NCBI GenBank assembly: GCA_030041095.1
Contig: JASHON010000168.1
Coordinates: 1-44,406, forward strand
Source of the DNA: Terriglobia bacterium
GTDB taxonomy: Bacteria > Acidobacteriota > Terriglobia > UBA7540
Length of the DNA stretch: 44,406 bases
Reading direction: 5' to 3'
Under the pieces are notes generated by a model, which was given only the letters and a program-made list of their open reading frames with translations, did not search any database and was not told the origin of the DNA. Each line of letters begins with the position of its first letter. The first letter of the stretch is position 1. The position numbers were made by a program, and so were the translations under genes. Below are positions 33,899-44,031 of this stretch, one piece after another.

Positions 33899-33907
33899 AT
33901 TGTACCA
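33899..33907 (-). promoter_or_regulatory. Extended -10 promoter of eno
   Basis: TGGTACAAT on the minus strand is an extended -10 (TGn plus TACAAT, 5 of 6). The -35 position 17 bp further up (CTGCGG) is poor, as is usual for extended -10 promoters. The start of transcription would fall about 30 bases before the TTG codon. Confidence 0.5.
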
Positions 33908-33941
33908 TATCGTCCCGAAAGCCGCAGTGACGCGCACACCT

Positions 33942-33962
33942 GACGCCGGGACAGCGGGCGTC
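33942..33962 (-). terminator. Possible hairpin at the end of the patatin operon
   Basis: GACGCC and GGCGTC pair perfectly around a 9-base loop, just after the stop of the large membrane protein gene. No U-tract follows, so it is only a weak terminator candidate. Confidence 0.3.
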
Positions 33963-33976
33963 TTAACGCAACGTTG

Positions 33977-36900
33977 TCATTTCATGGCCTGCAGGCCCGG
34001 CTGGATCCACGAGAAAAAGAAATTGCCGATGAACGGAAAATGAGAGGCGACGAGGGTAAGCAACGGCAGCGCGCCGAAAGCTGCCACGCGGAAGTAGAAC
34101 TCCCAACTCAACTTCCCTGGAGCTGTCTCAGAGAGACGGCTCAGAACGGAATCCTTTTCCATTTCAGCGAAAAGCTCGACAACCACAATCCCGACCGCCA
34201 CAAACATTACGATCATCACTTCATCCATGCCGCGATGCACTTCGAACGGGTAGGATGCCACGGCGAGCAGGCCAAGAGCGAAGGCGACGACCAACGAGAA
34301 GACGATGTAAGTAAGCTGTGCGCACGTGTAGCGGATGTAGTCGACGTATCGGAAGGCCACAAACTCTTCAGCGACAATCGTTCGGTCACGCGATTCGAAA
34401 GCCCTTTCCCGTGTTTTATTTGTCCGGTTTGCGGCTTCTTCGGCAGAAAGCGAATCGGAGTAGCCGCGCTCCCATTCGCTGGCGAGATAATCGCGCTGGA
34501 GTTGCTCCGAAAGTGTCCCTAACATTGACTGCAGCTCGAGGATTTCAGATTGAGGCGTACAGCGCCCGTTTTCTATATTTTCGCCGATCTGACGAGCTCT
34601 CGCTACCAGAGCCACCTCCTCAGCCTTCAGCGACGCGTCCTGGGTTTGAGCCACGAACCTTCGCAGGCAATTGATGGAGGGCGCCATCAACTTCTGGGCC
34701 CACAAGACGCTGCTCAACTTCCACAGTGGGGGACAGGAATATTGTTTTGGAAGGCGGCTGAATGCTTCGCGCAGCGGATGGCGCTCCAGCTTGTGCAACA
34801 CGGGCTTCAAATGCAGGTGCCATACATAAAGGAGCCGCCAGCAGTTGCTTAGAACCAGCGAACAGAAAGCCACCAGGCCGATAAGGAACGCGTCGTTGAA
34901 GGTAGGGGCTTCGATGCTGATCGTGCTTGGCCGGGGAGCAAACAGAGCCAGGATCAAAACAAACACGCCCACGAGGATGAGCTGCCATCCCCCGTCGTAC
35001 ACTACGTCTTGAAAAGCTCTGTCTGCGCGCTCCGCAGATGGAGCCAGTCGAAGTGCGCCTGTCAATTCAGGCAACGCGGGACGTATGCCGAGCAGTACCA
35101 GGCTGCTCAAACGCGTCCACGCCAGAAAACCAAAAGCTGCAAGGAGCAATAGCAACGGCAAAGCAGGTGATACGCCGCTTACCAGCCGCGCAGAGCGATA
35201 GCTCAGAAAATACGCGTAGTAGCTTCGGGCGCCGACGTTGCGCCACCAATACAAGGAAAAGATCGCAGACGCTGCCAACGCTACGACGCTCCAGAAGACA
35301 TACGTGAAAGCTGGCGCCATCGTCAGGCGCGGCTTTCGCTTGTCCGGTGTGACTGCTGCCAAGCGAACCTTCAGGTCGGAAAAAAGTCTGATGATCAGCC
35401 AGGCGACTGCCGCGAGAAGGCATAGGACACCGACAAGGTCAACGACCCCCAACGGTCCCGCGTCGTAAACCCTCCACGTTGGTAAGCTCACGAGCGCATG
35501 GCCAAGCAGAAGAAGCAGGGCCCCAAGGAACAGATACATCGCGCGGGGAGACACTTGCTGCTCAGTGCAGCCAGCCAGGCGAAGCCTCCTGAGCCAGATG
35601 CGCTCGGAACAGTTTGCCAGAAGCAGCAGGATCGGGTAGATAAACGACAACACGATCAGCCCCAGCCAGACGGCTTTCCACAGAAAGGGCATGGGCTCGC
35701 GCCCGGAGCTAACGCTTGAATTCCAGGTTTTGTTCAGGATGGTGATCGGCCAATATCCGTTCCGCCCCACCATCGTCAGCCATACCGGGCCGCGCTGGAC
35801 GCCTCCAAGTTTCGACCCGGGGAGCCATCCCCAAACGACCGTCTGATGCGAAGACGGCTTCCGGCCTCGCGTGAACGGATCAGGAACACGTTGCTCAAGG
35901 GCCTTGTCTCCGTGTCTTAACAGAGTGACGCACGCATTGTAAAGCGCCTCCGAGTACTCATCGGGAAATAGCACTCGTTGGGTTGTCTCAGCGGCGGTCC
36001 AGTACTGATTGCGTAAAAACAACGGATAGGAGCTAACCGCCAACAAGCCGAGAGGAGGTTGCTCACCGAGGGCTCGCAAAAAAAGCAGGTCTGGATCGAG
36101 AACTATCAGTTGCACGCCTGGGTTGGTCCGCTGCAGGAACCGGATGAGGAATAGAACGTCCAGCGGATCCGTAGCCTGGATCACAGCACCATCAATGTTT
36201 TCATCCTTCAGCTCGCGCGCCAAACTCGCCATTTCCATTTCTTGCGAAAGCGGTGTCTGCGCCTCGGAAAAAGCGGGGGGCTGATCTTCGCCAAGAGCAG
36301 GGCTCTCCTTCAAATTCAACGGAAGGTATTGCCCCGGCGTACCCGACGCCTGGCTGCCGGGCGGCGCCCAAATTTGTGGGTTCTGGTCGTAAGCTTCGCG
36401 AAGGTGGGAAATCCCTCGCGGAAACTGTAGCTGGATGAACCGCTCAGGCGAGATGGCCCAGCGGGCGCGCCAGCGGCCGTCCAAAGATTGCATCACACCG
36501 TACCCAGTGCCGCTCTCGGTCACCAAGGCTACCCGAGACGTGAAAAAATGTCCCCATTGGAGGAAATGAAAGAGATATCCCTCGCGCGTATCGTCATCCC
36601 AAAGGGTGGTTTGCGCCTCGACACAAGCGCGCTGCGGCAGCTTGCCACATTGCTGGAACAGGTCTTCGACAGCGTCCGTGCCAGTTACTGAGCCGCTTAG
36701 AATGGCGAATCGCGTATTCTGATGGCGCTGGTGAGATTGCGAAATAGCCTCCATAAAAGAGGGGGCCGAACCGGAGAAGGCTGGACCTGCCACGGGGACG
36801 CGGCATGACGCATGGTCGGAGCAACGGCCCCACCGGAAAAGGTCGTCTACCGCCCGTGTGAACTCCATCTTGTTGATGCCCCAGGTTGGAGTTTCGGCGA

Positions 36901-37513
36901 CCAGGAAGACCAGGAGCAGTTTCCTGGGCGCCGCATCGTTGTTATCCGGACCGCGAAACACCAGCACTCCTGGCTCCTGACTTCTTCGTTCGAGCTCGAG
37001 GTTGCGGCGGACGAGGTAGGAGCAATCAGGCTGGGGATCCGGGGGCTTAGAGCTCCAGGGCAGCCAGAAGGAGTAATCGCGGTTGTATCCGCTTTGCTGA
37101 GCGGCCAGGATAATAGCGTCCACGGAACGGTCGAACCACAAGGCGAGATGGCTGTGCACCGGATCAGGAACAGTGACGATGAGAGCAGTTGAGGTCTTCA
37201 GACTGGCCTGAGAGTTTGCGTCCTCCAGTACATAAGCCTGGTCTGCCGATACCAACGGCGGCGGTCCAACGAACCCGAGAGCTGAAGCTAACGCCTTCAT
37301 GGGATTCTCTTCGGCGTTCGTGCACGGGTTTGAAGGGCTGGTAGAACTGTTGGGCGATGTCGTTCGCGCGGCTTGCCTTGACTGTGCCTGTTCAGATTCT
37401 GCCGCTGGTGCCGCACCTTGCAGAGCGGATGACGCCGGCGCCGTTGACTCTCCGCGATAAAGGAATGCAGACAACGCCATTACCGCAATGACCGTTCCAG
37501 TCCATCGGTTCAT
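33977..37513 (-). CDS. Large membrane protein with periplasmic-binding-protein-like extracytoplasmic part, patatin partner
   Basis: 1178 aa from the ATG at 37513, which overlaps the patatin gene's stop by ATGA. A signal-anchor helix lies at residues 5-19. Residues 25-605 are extracytoplasmic. They contain alternating strand/helix segments recalling type I periplasmic binding proteins (TRFAILSGSVTGTDAV near 268, SRVALVTESGTGYGV near 326, IDGAVIQATDPLDVLFLI near 440, VQLIVLDPDLLFLRAL near 467). Several helices follow from residue 609 (LWKAVWLGLIVLSFIYPILLLL onward), at least eight in total, with a charged cytoplasmic region near 930-1050. No known enzyme motif found. Coupled translation with a lipase suggests a ligand-sensing partner. 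Family unknown to me. Confidence 0.8.
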   Translation of the reverse strand: MNRWTGTVIAVMALSAFLYRGESTAPASSALQGAAPAAESEQAQSRQAARTTSPNSSTSPSNPCTNAEENPMKALASALGFVGPPPLVSADQAYVLEDANSQASLKTSTALIVTVPDPVHSHLALWFDRSVDAIILAAQQSGYNRDYSFWLPWSSKPPDPQPDCSYLVRRNLELERRSQEPGVLVFRGPDNNDAAPRKLLLVFLVAETPTWGINKMEFTRAVDDLFRWGRCSDHASCRVPVAGPAFSGSAPSFMEAISQSHQRHQNTRFAILSGSVTGTDAVEDLFQQCGKLPQRACVEAQTTLWDDDTREGYLFHFLQWGHFFTSRVALVTESGTGYGVMQSLDGRWRARWAISPERFIQLQFPRGISHLREAYDQNPQIWAPPGSQASGTPGQYLPLNLKESPALGEDQPPAFSEAQTPLSQEMEMASLARELKDENIDGAVIQATDPLDVLFLIRFLQRTNPGVQLIVLDPDLLFLRALGEQPPLGLLAVSSYPLFLRNQYWTAAETTQRVLFPDEYSEALYNACVTLLRHGDKALEQRVPDPFTRGRKPSSHQTVVWGWLPGSKLGGVQRGPVWLTMVGRNGYWPITILNKTWNSSVSSGREPMPFLWKAVWLGLIVLSFIYPILLLLANCSERIWLRRLRLAGCTEQQVSPRAMYLFLGALLLLLGHALVSLPTWRVYDAGPLGVVDLVGVLCLLAAVAWLIIRLFSDLKVRLAAVTPDKRKPRLTMAPAFTYVFWSVVALAASAIFSLYWWRNVGARSYYAYFLSYRSARLVSGVSPALPLLLLLAAFGFLAWTRLSSLVLLGIRPALPELTGALRLAPSAERADRAFQDVVYDGGWQLILVGVFVLILALFAPRPSTISIEAPTFNDAFLIGLVAFCSLVLSNCWRLLYVWHLHLKPVLHKLERHPLREAFSRLPKQYSCPPLWKLSSVLWAQKLMAPSINCLRRFVAQTQDASLKAEEVALVARARQIGENIENGRCTPQSEILELQSMLGTLSEQLQRDYLASEWERGYSDSLSAEEAANRTNKTRERAFESRDRTIVAEEFVAFRYVDYIRYTCAQLTYIVFSLVVAFALGLLAVASYPFEVHRGMDEVMIVMFVAVGIVVVELFAEMEKDSVLSRLSETAPGKLSWEFYFRVAAFGALPLLTLVASHFPFIGNFFFSWIQPGLQAMK

Positions 37514-40500
37514 GGCTTTTCCCCTTGGCTTTTCCGAAAGTTCAATGCAACCCCGATTGCGAAACCGAGCACGCCAACGACAGCAAGCCAGAGGATTGCG
37601 TGCCAAGTCGGCAAGCGCACGGGCGCGGAGCCGGGCGTCAAATGAACGACGCGCAAACAGATTTCAGGCAGCGCCGAATAGCTCAGGATTGAAAGGGCGA
37701 GAAACAGAGGGATCAGCAGCATCCATCTCCAGCGCATTCCGAAGAGCTGCCCTGCCAGGCACATCAGCGCCAGCACACCAGCGGGCGCCACAATCAAAAC
37801 ACCGAGCCAGACGAAGGAAAAATGACCATCAGGAAAAAGCACGGAATCCCGTGCCGCGATGCCGACCAGAAGCAGAGCCACACAAACGGCCCAAATCGCA
37901 ATTCGCCGGTAGCGTTCATCCCCTGGACTCTTGTGCCACCAGAGAGCGTACCCATAGAGAAGGCGGAGCGGACGATCAATAACCCACCGGAACGCCGCGC
38001 TACTCTCGATTGGCTTGCCAGTCGAGCCGAGCGCGGTCAGCGCGCACCGGAGCAGGACTCGTGCAGCTCGGAGAACCGTTAATGACAAGACCGCAGGAGG
38101 CAGATTCTGTAACAGATTTGTGCTCTTCAGGCCGAAATAGTTCACAAAGAACTGGCCCAGCGGCGTTTCTCGGGGTGTATTGCCGGGCAACGGCTGGCGG
38201 CCTTCGATATCGCCGATTCCACGTTCGGCAGCCACTGCGGTTGCAATCGCTACACTCGTTGGGTCCAATTCTCCGCTGCCCTCTCTAAACGCGCCAGCAT
38301 TAGGATCGAACCTCAAGGGCCCTTGAGCCCTCGCCGCAGCGTTCCTCCCACCGGAGCCTCGCGTCGAGTAGGAATTCCATTCCAGTTGCTCTTGGGCGGC
38401 ATCGTGCGCAACTTGTGGTAGAAGTTCGTGGATTACTTCGTACTGCGCCATCTCAATCAGTAATTCCAAGGGACCACCGATGGTTGAGCCGCCAGCCCCA
38501 TTAGCCCCCCCGGGAGGCAGCTCATCGAGCGCTTTTTTCCTTTCGTCTTGACTATTCGAGAGTAGCCGTTCGAGCCAGTCGAGAAGCGCCTTGCGACTTC
38601 CCGGGCTGTTATTGGGGAAGAGCCTGTCAGGGTGAAGCGGATGGTTTCCCGAAATGGAGGAGCCGTTTTCAGTGTTGGTGAGCCCAAAACGATTCCGGAT
38701 TTTCTTCAGTTCCAGCCTTTCTTCGTCTCGGGTGGGAATGATCCTGCATAGCCGGTCCTTCTTTAGCAGGGATTCGGCAAGCTGGCAGATTCCATCCAAA
38801 CGGCCCCACATGATGTCGTTCGACCGCCACGACTGTTTAAAGAACGCTGCGAAATGGTAAAACCCGATCCCTGCTACTTTCTCGTTCGGTTTCTTGCGAC
38901 TGAAGCCGCGCTGCGCGTCGCAAGGGCTCAGGCGAACGGTCTTGATGACGTCCCGGCACTGCAGTTCTCCTGCAAGCTCGATAGGATAAAGAACGGAATC
39001 CACTGCCTCAAAGTTCGCATAGGCAGTGCGAACCCGATCTCCAGGTTCGGTCAACGCCGCGAAAGCTCGCTCGGTGCACCCATCGACCGCGGAGAGCACG
39101 CTCCTGAACCGTTCGGGTTGGGGCACGGCGTTGGGTTCGCACTTTCTGAGTTCATCGCGAATAGAACGCAGCCCATCAATTACTGTGCTGAGCGTTGCCT
39201 GCGGCAGCCATTCCCCCTCCAGCGCAAGCAGGGACTTTTCTCTCCATCCCGGTTCCCACGATCTGCAGTAATCTTCCAAGCAATCCTCATATTTCGCGCG
39301 GGCGCCCTGGTGATCCAGCACCGGCAAGCTTCCTTCGACGTTTAGAAGATTCTTCAGAAGGTTCTCGACGAGCTCCCACGTCCCTTTAACATCTATTTGG
39401 TGCGGACTCTCGATTTTGGTCCAATCAATGATCTGATAGAGGTCTACCAGCTCCTCCATCACCGTCCGTACGATCTGCAGAAACTCAATCTGCCGGTTGA
39501 GGACATAACGAAGTTTTAGATAGTTCCTGGCCTGGTCGCTTTGAAGGTCGACGGTCCTGTCCTTATAAAGGATGTCCCGGATCAGAAGAACAGCATGAAA
39601 TGTTCGACGCAGACGATAGTGAACATCTATGTCTTCAAGAACAGCGCTCTTATTGTTCTCCCCTTCGACGAGCTCCAAAAGCCCGGCGGCAAGCTTCTCT
39701 GCCGCTTGCGCCTCTACAGGGTTCAATGGCACGGCGCGAATGAGGTTATCCCCTGGCTCACCCTGCCTCAGCGCGCCCTCGATAACCGTTTGTCCAAGAC
39801 CAAGGAGCCTGCTCCGAAGGTACAGACCCACGGCAGGCCGATCCATCTTCTCCGGGTCCTCCCATAATTGTTCGTGGATTTTCCTCGTGAGGAGCTGGTA
39901 GCGCTTCACCTTGCTATTTTGCTCGGCCAACTCCTGGAGGTCGCTTGCGATGCTTTGATAGTCGGGGAGCGAAACCAGCGAATCGGAAATGCCTTCGAAA
40001 AAGCTCGGCGCTTTGGCCAATCCTTCCTGCTGTTCCTTGAGCACGTTCTCGAATCGCTCCGGGTCAGGCTCAACATAGAGGAGCAGACGCTCGACTTCCG
40101 TATTGGCCAGCCGATCGATGATGTCACGAATGGTGTAGCCGAAAGGCTTGTTGTAAAGCACGCCGCCGTCAACAAGGTAAGCCTTTACGCCCATTCGCCC
40201 CCATCTCTGCAGCCAGCCATCGACGCTGCTGGGAGTTCGCCCATCTTCCTTCGCATCCTCAACCTCGACGGGCGAAAACGCCGCCGGAAAAGCCGAGGTA
40301 ATCCGGGCCAGTTTCGCCAGCGAGTCACGCGTTTCTAAGCTAAAAGGCAACTTACGGCCGAGCCGGTGGCGAAGGATGAAAACCGTGCGGTGGTCCTTCA
40401 CGGTGATGGCGTGGCCTGCGTCGTCAATCTGGGTAAAAATGTTGCCGCCGACGTTCGTCCCGGAAATAAAGAGGTCAAGCTCCTTGACGTGCGGTCGTTC

Positions 40501-41067
40501 ACTTTTCTTGTTCCCCCCGTCCGGGAAAACCCCGTCAAACACACCCGAGGGAGTTTCGACGACACTCTGATCGATGTCTCGCACCGCCCGAAAAGCGTCC
40601 TGCAATCGGTTCTGATAATAACCCTCGCTGTCAAAAAGCGAGGTGAATGTGCCCGGTGTGCCATCCGGCTGACGAAGCAGGAGCGAGACGTCGCCTTGTT
40701 CCCGCCAAAGCGGGGCGAAGTCTCCGAATTCCTTTTCGTTGCAGAGGGCATACGCCAGGAAGATTCCGTTGATTCCTCCTGCCGACGCGCCGCTGACGAT
40801 ATCCACAATGATGTCGGAGTCAGTCAATGCCTTGATCAGTGCGTAGATCCCGCGGCCGCGTACGGCATTAAAGAACTCCTGCGCCACCCCGTTCATATAA
40901 ACAGCCAGTGAAACGCCTCCATAGAGCACAAGTCCCAGGCGCACTTCCCGGCTCATACCATCAAATTCAGTAGCTGGAGGTTGAGCCTCAGGCACTGGCG
41001 CCTTCTGCGGCTCCCCTTCAGCTGGCTGAGTCCGTACGGGGCGTGCTGGCCCGTTGGAATTTGTCAT
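37510..41067 (-). CDS. Patatin-like phospholipase, large form with C-terminal membrane helices
   Basis: 1185 aa. The patatin domain spans roughly residues 40-430: LGLVLYGGVSLAVYMNG (oxyanion hole, 45-60), GASAGG with nucleophile Ser95, and LVDGG with Asp300 completing the Ser-Asp dyad; RITSAFPAAFSP near 255 is also typical. This matches the patatin-related long-protein group rather than short CapV-like lipases. Residues 430-1000 are a helical region of unknown role. The last 150 residues hold about four transmembrane helices (WAVCVALLLVGIAA, VWLGVLIVAPAGVLALM, WMLLIPLFLALSILSY, ILWLAVVGVLGFAIGVAL). Expected activity: hydrolysis of membrane phospholipids. GAGG lies eight bases before the ATG. 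It leads a two-gene operon. Confidence 0.9.
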   Translation of the reverse strand: MTNSNGPARPVRTQPAEGEPQKAPVPEAQPPATEFDGMSREVRLGLVLYGGVSLAVYMNGVAQEFFNAVRGRGIYALIKALTDSDIIVDIVSGASAGGINGIFLAYALCNEKEFGDFAPLWREQGDVSLLLRQPDGTPGTFTSLFDSEGYYQNRLQDAFRAVRDIDQSVVETPSGVFDGVFPDGGNKKSERPHVKELDLFISGTNVGGNIFTQIDDAGHAITVKDHRTVFILRHRLGRKLPFSLETRDSLAKLARITSAFPAAFSPVEVEDAKEDGRTPSSVDGWLQRWGRMGVKAYLVDGGVLYNKPFGYTIRDIIDRLANTEVERLLLYVEPDPERFENVLKEQQEGLAKAPSFFEGISDSLVSLPDYQSIASDLQELAEQNSKVKRYQLLTRKIHEQLWEDPEKMDRPAVGLYLRSRLLGLGQTVIEGALRQGEPGDNLIRAVPLNPVEAQAAEKLAAGLLELVEGENNKSAVLEDIDVHYRLRRTFHAVLLIRDILYKDRTVDLQSDQARNYLKLRYVLNRQIEFLQIVRTVMEELVDLYQIIDWTKIESPHQIDVKGTWELVENLLKNLLNVEGSLPVLDHQGARAKYEDCLEDYCRSWEPGWREKSLLALEGEWLPQATLSTVIDGLRSIRDELRKCEPNAVPQPERFRSVLSAVDGCTERAFAALTEPGDRVRTAYANFEAVDSVLYPIELAGELQCRDVIKTVRLSPCDAQRGFSRKKPNEKVAGIGFYHFAAFFKQSWRSNDIMWGRLDGICQLAESLLKKDRLCRIIPTRDEERLELKKIRNRFGLTNTENGSSISGNHPLHPDRLFPNNSPGSRKALLDWLERLLSNSQDERKKALDELPPGGANGAGGSTIGGPLELLIEMAQYEVIHELLPQVAHDAAQEQLEWNSYSTRGSGGRNAAARAQGPLRFDPNAGAFREGSGELDPTSVAIATAVAAERGIGDIEGRQPLPGNTPRETPLGQFFVNYFGLKSTNLLQNLPPAVLSLTVLRAARVLLRCALTALGSTGKPIESSAAFRWVIDRPLRLLYGYALWWHKSPGDERYRRIAIWAVCVALLLVGIAARDSVLFPDGHFSFVWLGVLIVAPAGVLALMCLAGQLFGMRWRWMLLIPLFLALSILSYSALPEICLRVVHLTPGSAPVRLPTWHAILWLAVVGVLGFAIGVALNFRKSQGEKP

Positions 41068-41572
41068 GTGTTTGCCTCACTGGGACAGACCGTTACCGTT
41101 CACAGTGATCTCGGTTTTGAGTGGAATGCATCGTTGGGTGGTACCGGCAGGCTTGGCTTCGCCCGCGCCTGCGGCCTCCGATTGAGACGTCATGCGAGCA
41201 GCGGCGAGAATAGTCGTGAGAATTGCAAAACACGTCTCCTGATAATCGCGCAATGTCCCCTCCGCGTCGCCACGCGACGAGCACTTATGACAGCGCCTTC
41301 AATGGGCAAGTGGAACGTCCCTGGCCAGCCAATCCCGTCCCTGAAGCTCCCAGGCTCCGCGTTGCCTAATGGCTATCAGAGCCAACTCGCCGGGTGCACA
41401 GTCAGGATTGAGGATCAGCTTGCCGAGAAACAATGGTCGTTAGTTAACACGTTATAACGCGCGTGTCAAGAGGAATAGCGACAGGACTTTCCCCGCACGG
41501 CTCGATACGCCGCCTGCCGCCATCCACGCGCTGGGCTGGTCAGCCTCGTTGAGTTGATGCCAAAATGAACCC
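41068..41572. other. Intergenic control region upstream of the patatin operon
   Basis: 505 bp without a supported gene; short frames on both strands lack any recognisable domain. An AT-rich patch near 41436-41470 carries a perfect TTGACA on the minus strand (41469-41464) and several TTAAC/GTTATAAC words, but no good -10 at the right distance. If that were the promoter, the patatin mRNA would have a leader of more than 350 bases. Confidence 0.4.
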
Positions 41573-41863
41573 GTGATACCCCAAAGCCCTCGAATTGAAA
41601 TACGCTACTGCACCCAGTGCCGGTGGCTTCTGCGTGCCGCATGGATGGCGCAGGAGCTGCTCACAACTTTTCAGGATGAGATTGGCGAAGTGGCGCTCGT
41701 TCCAGGCACTGGAGGCATCTTCGAGGTGCGGGCCGGTGACGACCTTCTCTGGTCGCGGGCGGAACGCGGCCGCTTTCCAGACATCAAAGAACTCAAGCAG
41801 CTTGTCCGCGACCGCATCGCTCCGCAAAAAGATCTCGGACATGCTGAGCGCCGGGCGGAATAG
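41573..41863 (+). CDS. SelT/SelW/SelH (Rdx) family thioredoxin-fold protein, Cys form
   Basis: A 96-aa protein. IEIRYCTQCRWLLRAAW near residue 8 carries the redox CxxC motif. FQDEIGEVALVPGTGGIFEV and GRFPDIKELKQLVRD follow the SelW/Rdx pattern (the GxFPDxKxLKQ segment is distinctive). In selenoprotein relatives the second Cys is often Sec; here both are Cys. The family is thought to work in thiol redox balance, though substrates are poorly known. The start is GTG at 41573; the nearby upstream ATG is out of frame and quickly stopped. It converges on the mnmG end. Confidence 0.85.
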   Translation: MIPQSPRIEIRYCTQCRWLLRAAWMAQELLTTFQDEIGEVALVPGTGGIFEVRAGDDLLWSRAERGRFPDIKELKQLVRDRIAPQKDLGHAERRAE

Positions 41864-42034
41864 GTGGATTCGCTTTGCGCTTCCTTGCGTCTTGGCGGCT
41901 TTGCGAGAGGCCGTTGATGATGCCATACAAAAGCAGCATGGCGAAAACGGCCCAAATGTTCGGGGAGAGCCCGAGCGCCGGCGATTCCTCGAAACCCTCA
42001 CTCGAACTGAAACTCAAGTTCGCGAGAACCGCGG

Positions 42035-44017
42035 TCAGCTTGCTCGCTGCTCGGCGGCGCGGCGCTGGAAGATTTCGATGTAGACGTTAAGGAGAGAAAC
42101 GGCGGCCGGGGTGACGCCGGAAATGCGCGACGCCTGTCCGAGGGTGAGAGGCCGAATTTTGACCAGCTTTTCAACGATCTCGCGCGAGAGCCCGGACACT
42201 CTCTGGTAATCGAACCATTCGGGAATACGCCGCGACTCCGCCTTTTTCATGCGTTCAATCTGCTTTTCCTGTTGGAGGAGATAGCCCTCGTACTTGAAAT
42301 CCGTCTCCACGCGGCGCGCTTCTTCGCGCGACAGGCCGATGGCGCCGTCGGCGCCGGAGTTAGTCCCAGAAACGCCCAGTCCCTCCCGAATCCACTCGGC
42401 GAAGTCTTCAATCGTCACTTCCGGACGCTTCAATAGACTCGCACCCGTAAGCGTAGCAGCGCCAAGGAACCTGCCTCCACTCATCATGCCTAGCCTTGTA
42501 TAAACGGCCTCGCCCACTCGCGATTGTGGGCTAAGACGGCTTTCGAGCAGGAACCGGGAAACGGCTGAAATCCGCTCCTGCTTTTGGAGAAAAGCATCGT
42601 ATTCGTTTTGCTTGATCGTTCCCACCTCGAACGCCAGCGGCGTCAGCCGCTCATCCGCGTTGTCAATTCGCAGGTGCAGACGGAACTCAGCGCGGGACGT
42701 GAACATACGATAAGGCTCATCCACTCCTTTGTTCACCAAATCGTCAATCAGAATTCCGGTATAGCCGCGCGAGCGCTCGACGACGGCAGGATTCTTGCCT
42801 TGCACGCGCAGGCCGGCATTGATTCCCGCCATGACTCCCTGGCACGCCGCTTCTTCGTAGCCGGTGGTGCCGTTGATCTGGCCCGCCAGGAACAGGTTCT
42901 CGATTTTCTTGGTTTCGAGCCAAAGAGTCAACTCGGTTGGCTGGACCATGTCGTACTCAATGGCATAGCCGGGCCGGATCATTTCGGCATTTTCCAACCC
43001 TGGAATTGACTTAACCAGCTCTATCTGCACGTCAATGGGCATGGACGTAGACATGCCGTTGACGTAGGTCTCGTACGTATCCAGGCCCTCAGGTTCGAGA
43101 AAAAGCTGATGCTGGAGCTTATCCGGGAACTTCACGATTTTGTCTTCGATGGAAGGACAATAGCGCGGACCGCGACTCTGAATCTGCCCTGAATAGAGCG
43201 GCGAACGGTGCAAGTTTCGGCGAATGATTTCGTGCGTCTCAGGCTGAGTGTAACCAATCCAGCAGACAGCCTGCGGCTGGGTGATGGCGCGGGTACGGAA
43301 GCTGAAAGGGGTGGGAAAACGGTCGCCTTCCTGCACCTGGAAGCGGCTGAAATCAATAGTGCGGCCGTCGAGCCGGGGCGGCGTGCCCGTTTTAAGCCGG
43401 CCCACCTCAAAGCCCAAGCGCCGGAGTGATTCCCCCAGCATCAGCGCCGGCGGCTCACCCGAGCGACCCGCGGGATAAGTTTGCTCTCCGCAATGAATGA
43501 GGCCGTTCAAAAACGTGCCTGTCGTGATCACAACCGCGCTCGCTTCGACCGTCCGGCCGTCACGAAGGCGGATACCGCGGATTTTCAGTTTTCCCGCGTT
43601 TCCTTCGCCTCCGAGCTTTTCGAGGAACAGATCCGCCACTTCCGCTTGCTTGATCCGGAGATTCGGTTCCGACTCCAGCACCTGCCGCATTCGCGCCCGA
43701 TACTGCTTCTTATCCGCCTGAGCGCGCGGCGACCAGACGGCCGGCCCCCGGCTGGTATTCAACAGCCGAAACTGAATGCCGACGGCGTCGATGACCTCGC
43801 CCATTACTCCGCCGAGCGCATCGACCTCACGCACCAGATGACCTTTGGCAACCCCTCCCACGGCGGGATTGCAGGACATTTGTGCGATGAGGTCAAGATT
43901 GATGGTGTATAGCGCGGTTTTCAGACCCATGCGCGCCGAGACCACGGCCGCTTCGCAACCCGCGTGGCCTGCTCCCACCACTACGACATCGTATTTTTCG
44001 CTAAAAGTCTCAACCAC
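42035..44017 (-). CDS. mnmG: tRNA uridine-5-carboxymethylaminomethyl modification enzyme, FAD-dependent
   Basis: 660 aa from the GTG at 44017; a TTG at 44026 adds three residues. It begins [16 protein letters not shown], the FAD-binding site, then [90 protein letters not shown] and [19 protein letters not shown], all MnmG landmarks. The C-terminal helical domain ends near [10 protein letters not shown]. With MnmE it installs the cmnm5 group on U34 of certain tRNAs. AAGGA lies nine bases before the GTG but directly abuts the TTG, so GTG is preferred. Length is slightly above the usual 620-640. Confidence 0.97.
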   Translation of the reverse strand: MVETFSEKYDVVVVGAGHAGCEAAVVSARMGLKTALYTINLDLIAQMSCNPAVGGVAKGHLVREVDALGGVMGEVIDAVGIQFRLLNTSRGPAVWSPRAQADKKQYRARMRQVLESEPNLRIKQAEVADLFLEKLGGEGNAGKLKIRGIRLRDGRTVEASAVVITTGTFLNGLIHCGEQTYPAGRSGEPPALMLGESLRRLGFEVGRLKTGTPPRLDGRTIDFSRFQVQEGDRFPTPFSFRTRAITQPQAVCWIGYTQPETHEIIRRNLHRSPLYSGQIQSRGPRYCPSIEDKIVKFPDKLQHQLFLEPEGLDTYETYVNGMSTSMPIDVQIELVKSIPGLENAEMIRPGYAIEYDMVQPTELTLWLETKKIENLFLAGQINGTTGYEEAACQGVMAGINAGLRVQGKNPAVVERSRGYTGILIDDLVNKGVDEPYRMFTSRAEFRLHLRIDNADERLTPLAFEVGTIKQNEYDAFLQKQERISAVSRFLLESRLSPQSRVGEAVYTRLGMMSGGRFLGAATLTGASLLKRPEVTIEDFAEWIREGLGVSGTNSGADGAIGLSREEARRVETDFKYEGYLLQQEKQIERMKKAESRRIPEWFDYQRVSGLSREIVEKLVKIRPLTLGQASRISGVTPAAVSLLNVYIEIFQRRAAEQRAS

Positions 44018-44026
44018 TCCGCCCAA

Positions 44027-44031
44027 TCCTT
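44027..44031 (-). promoter_or_regulatory. Ribosome binding site favouring the GTG start of mnmG
   Basis: AAGGA on the minus strand is nine bases from the GTG at 44017 and zero bases from the TTG at 44026. Only the GTG has workable spacing. Confidence 0.6.

Noticed and set aside
33977-41067. Patatin as the effector of a CBASS, retron or Avs-type antiphage system.
   Set aside because: No cyclase, reverse transcriptase, STAND ATPase, HORMA or other defence gene is nearby; the patatin is a long membrane-linked form beside housekeeping genes. A defence role is not excluded but has no positive support.
40981-41457. A 158-codon plus-strand frame across the patatin start.
   Set aside because: It overlaps the patatin N-terminus and its upstream region and has no recognisable feature.
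41540-42001. A 153-codon minus-strand frame over the SelW-like gene.
   Set aside because: It lies opposite a gene with clear family motifs and its own sequence has no recognisable domain.
41793-42017. A 74-codon minus-strand frame with a hydrophobic stretch just after mnmG.
   Set aside because: It begins with a TTG lacking a ribosome binding site, overlaps the end of the well-supported SelW-like gene and has no known family. It could be a real small membrane protein, but support is too weak.
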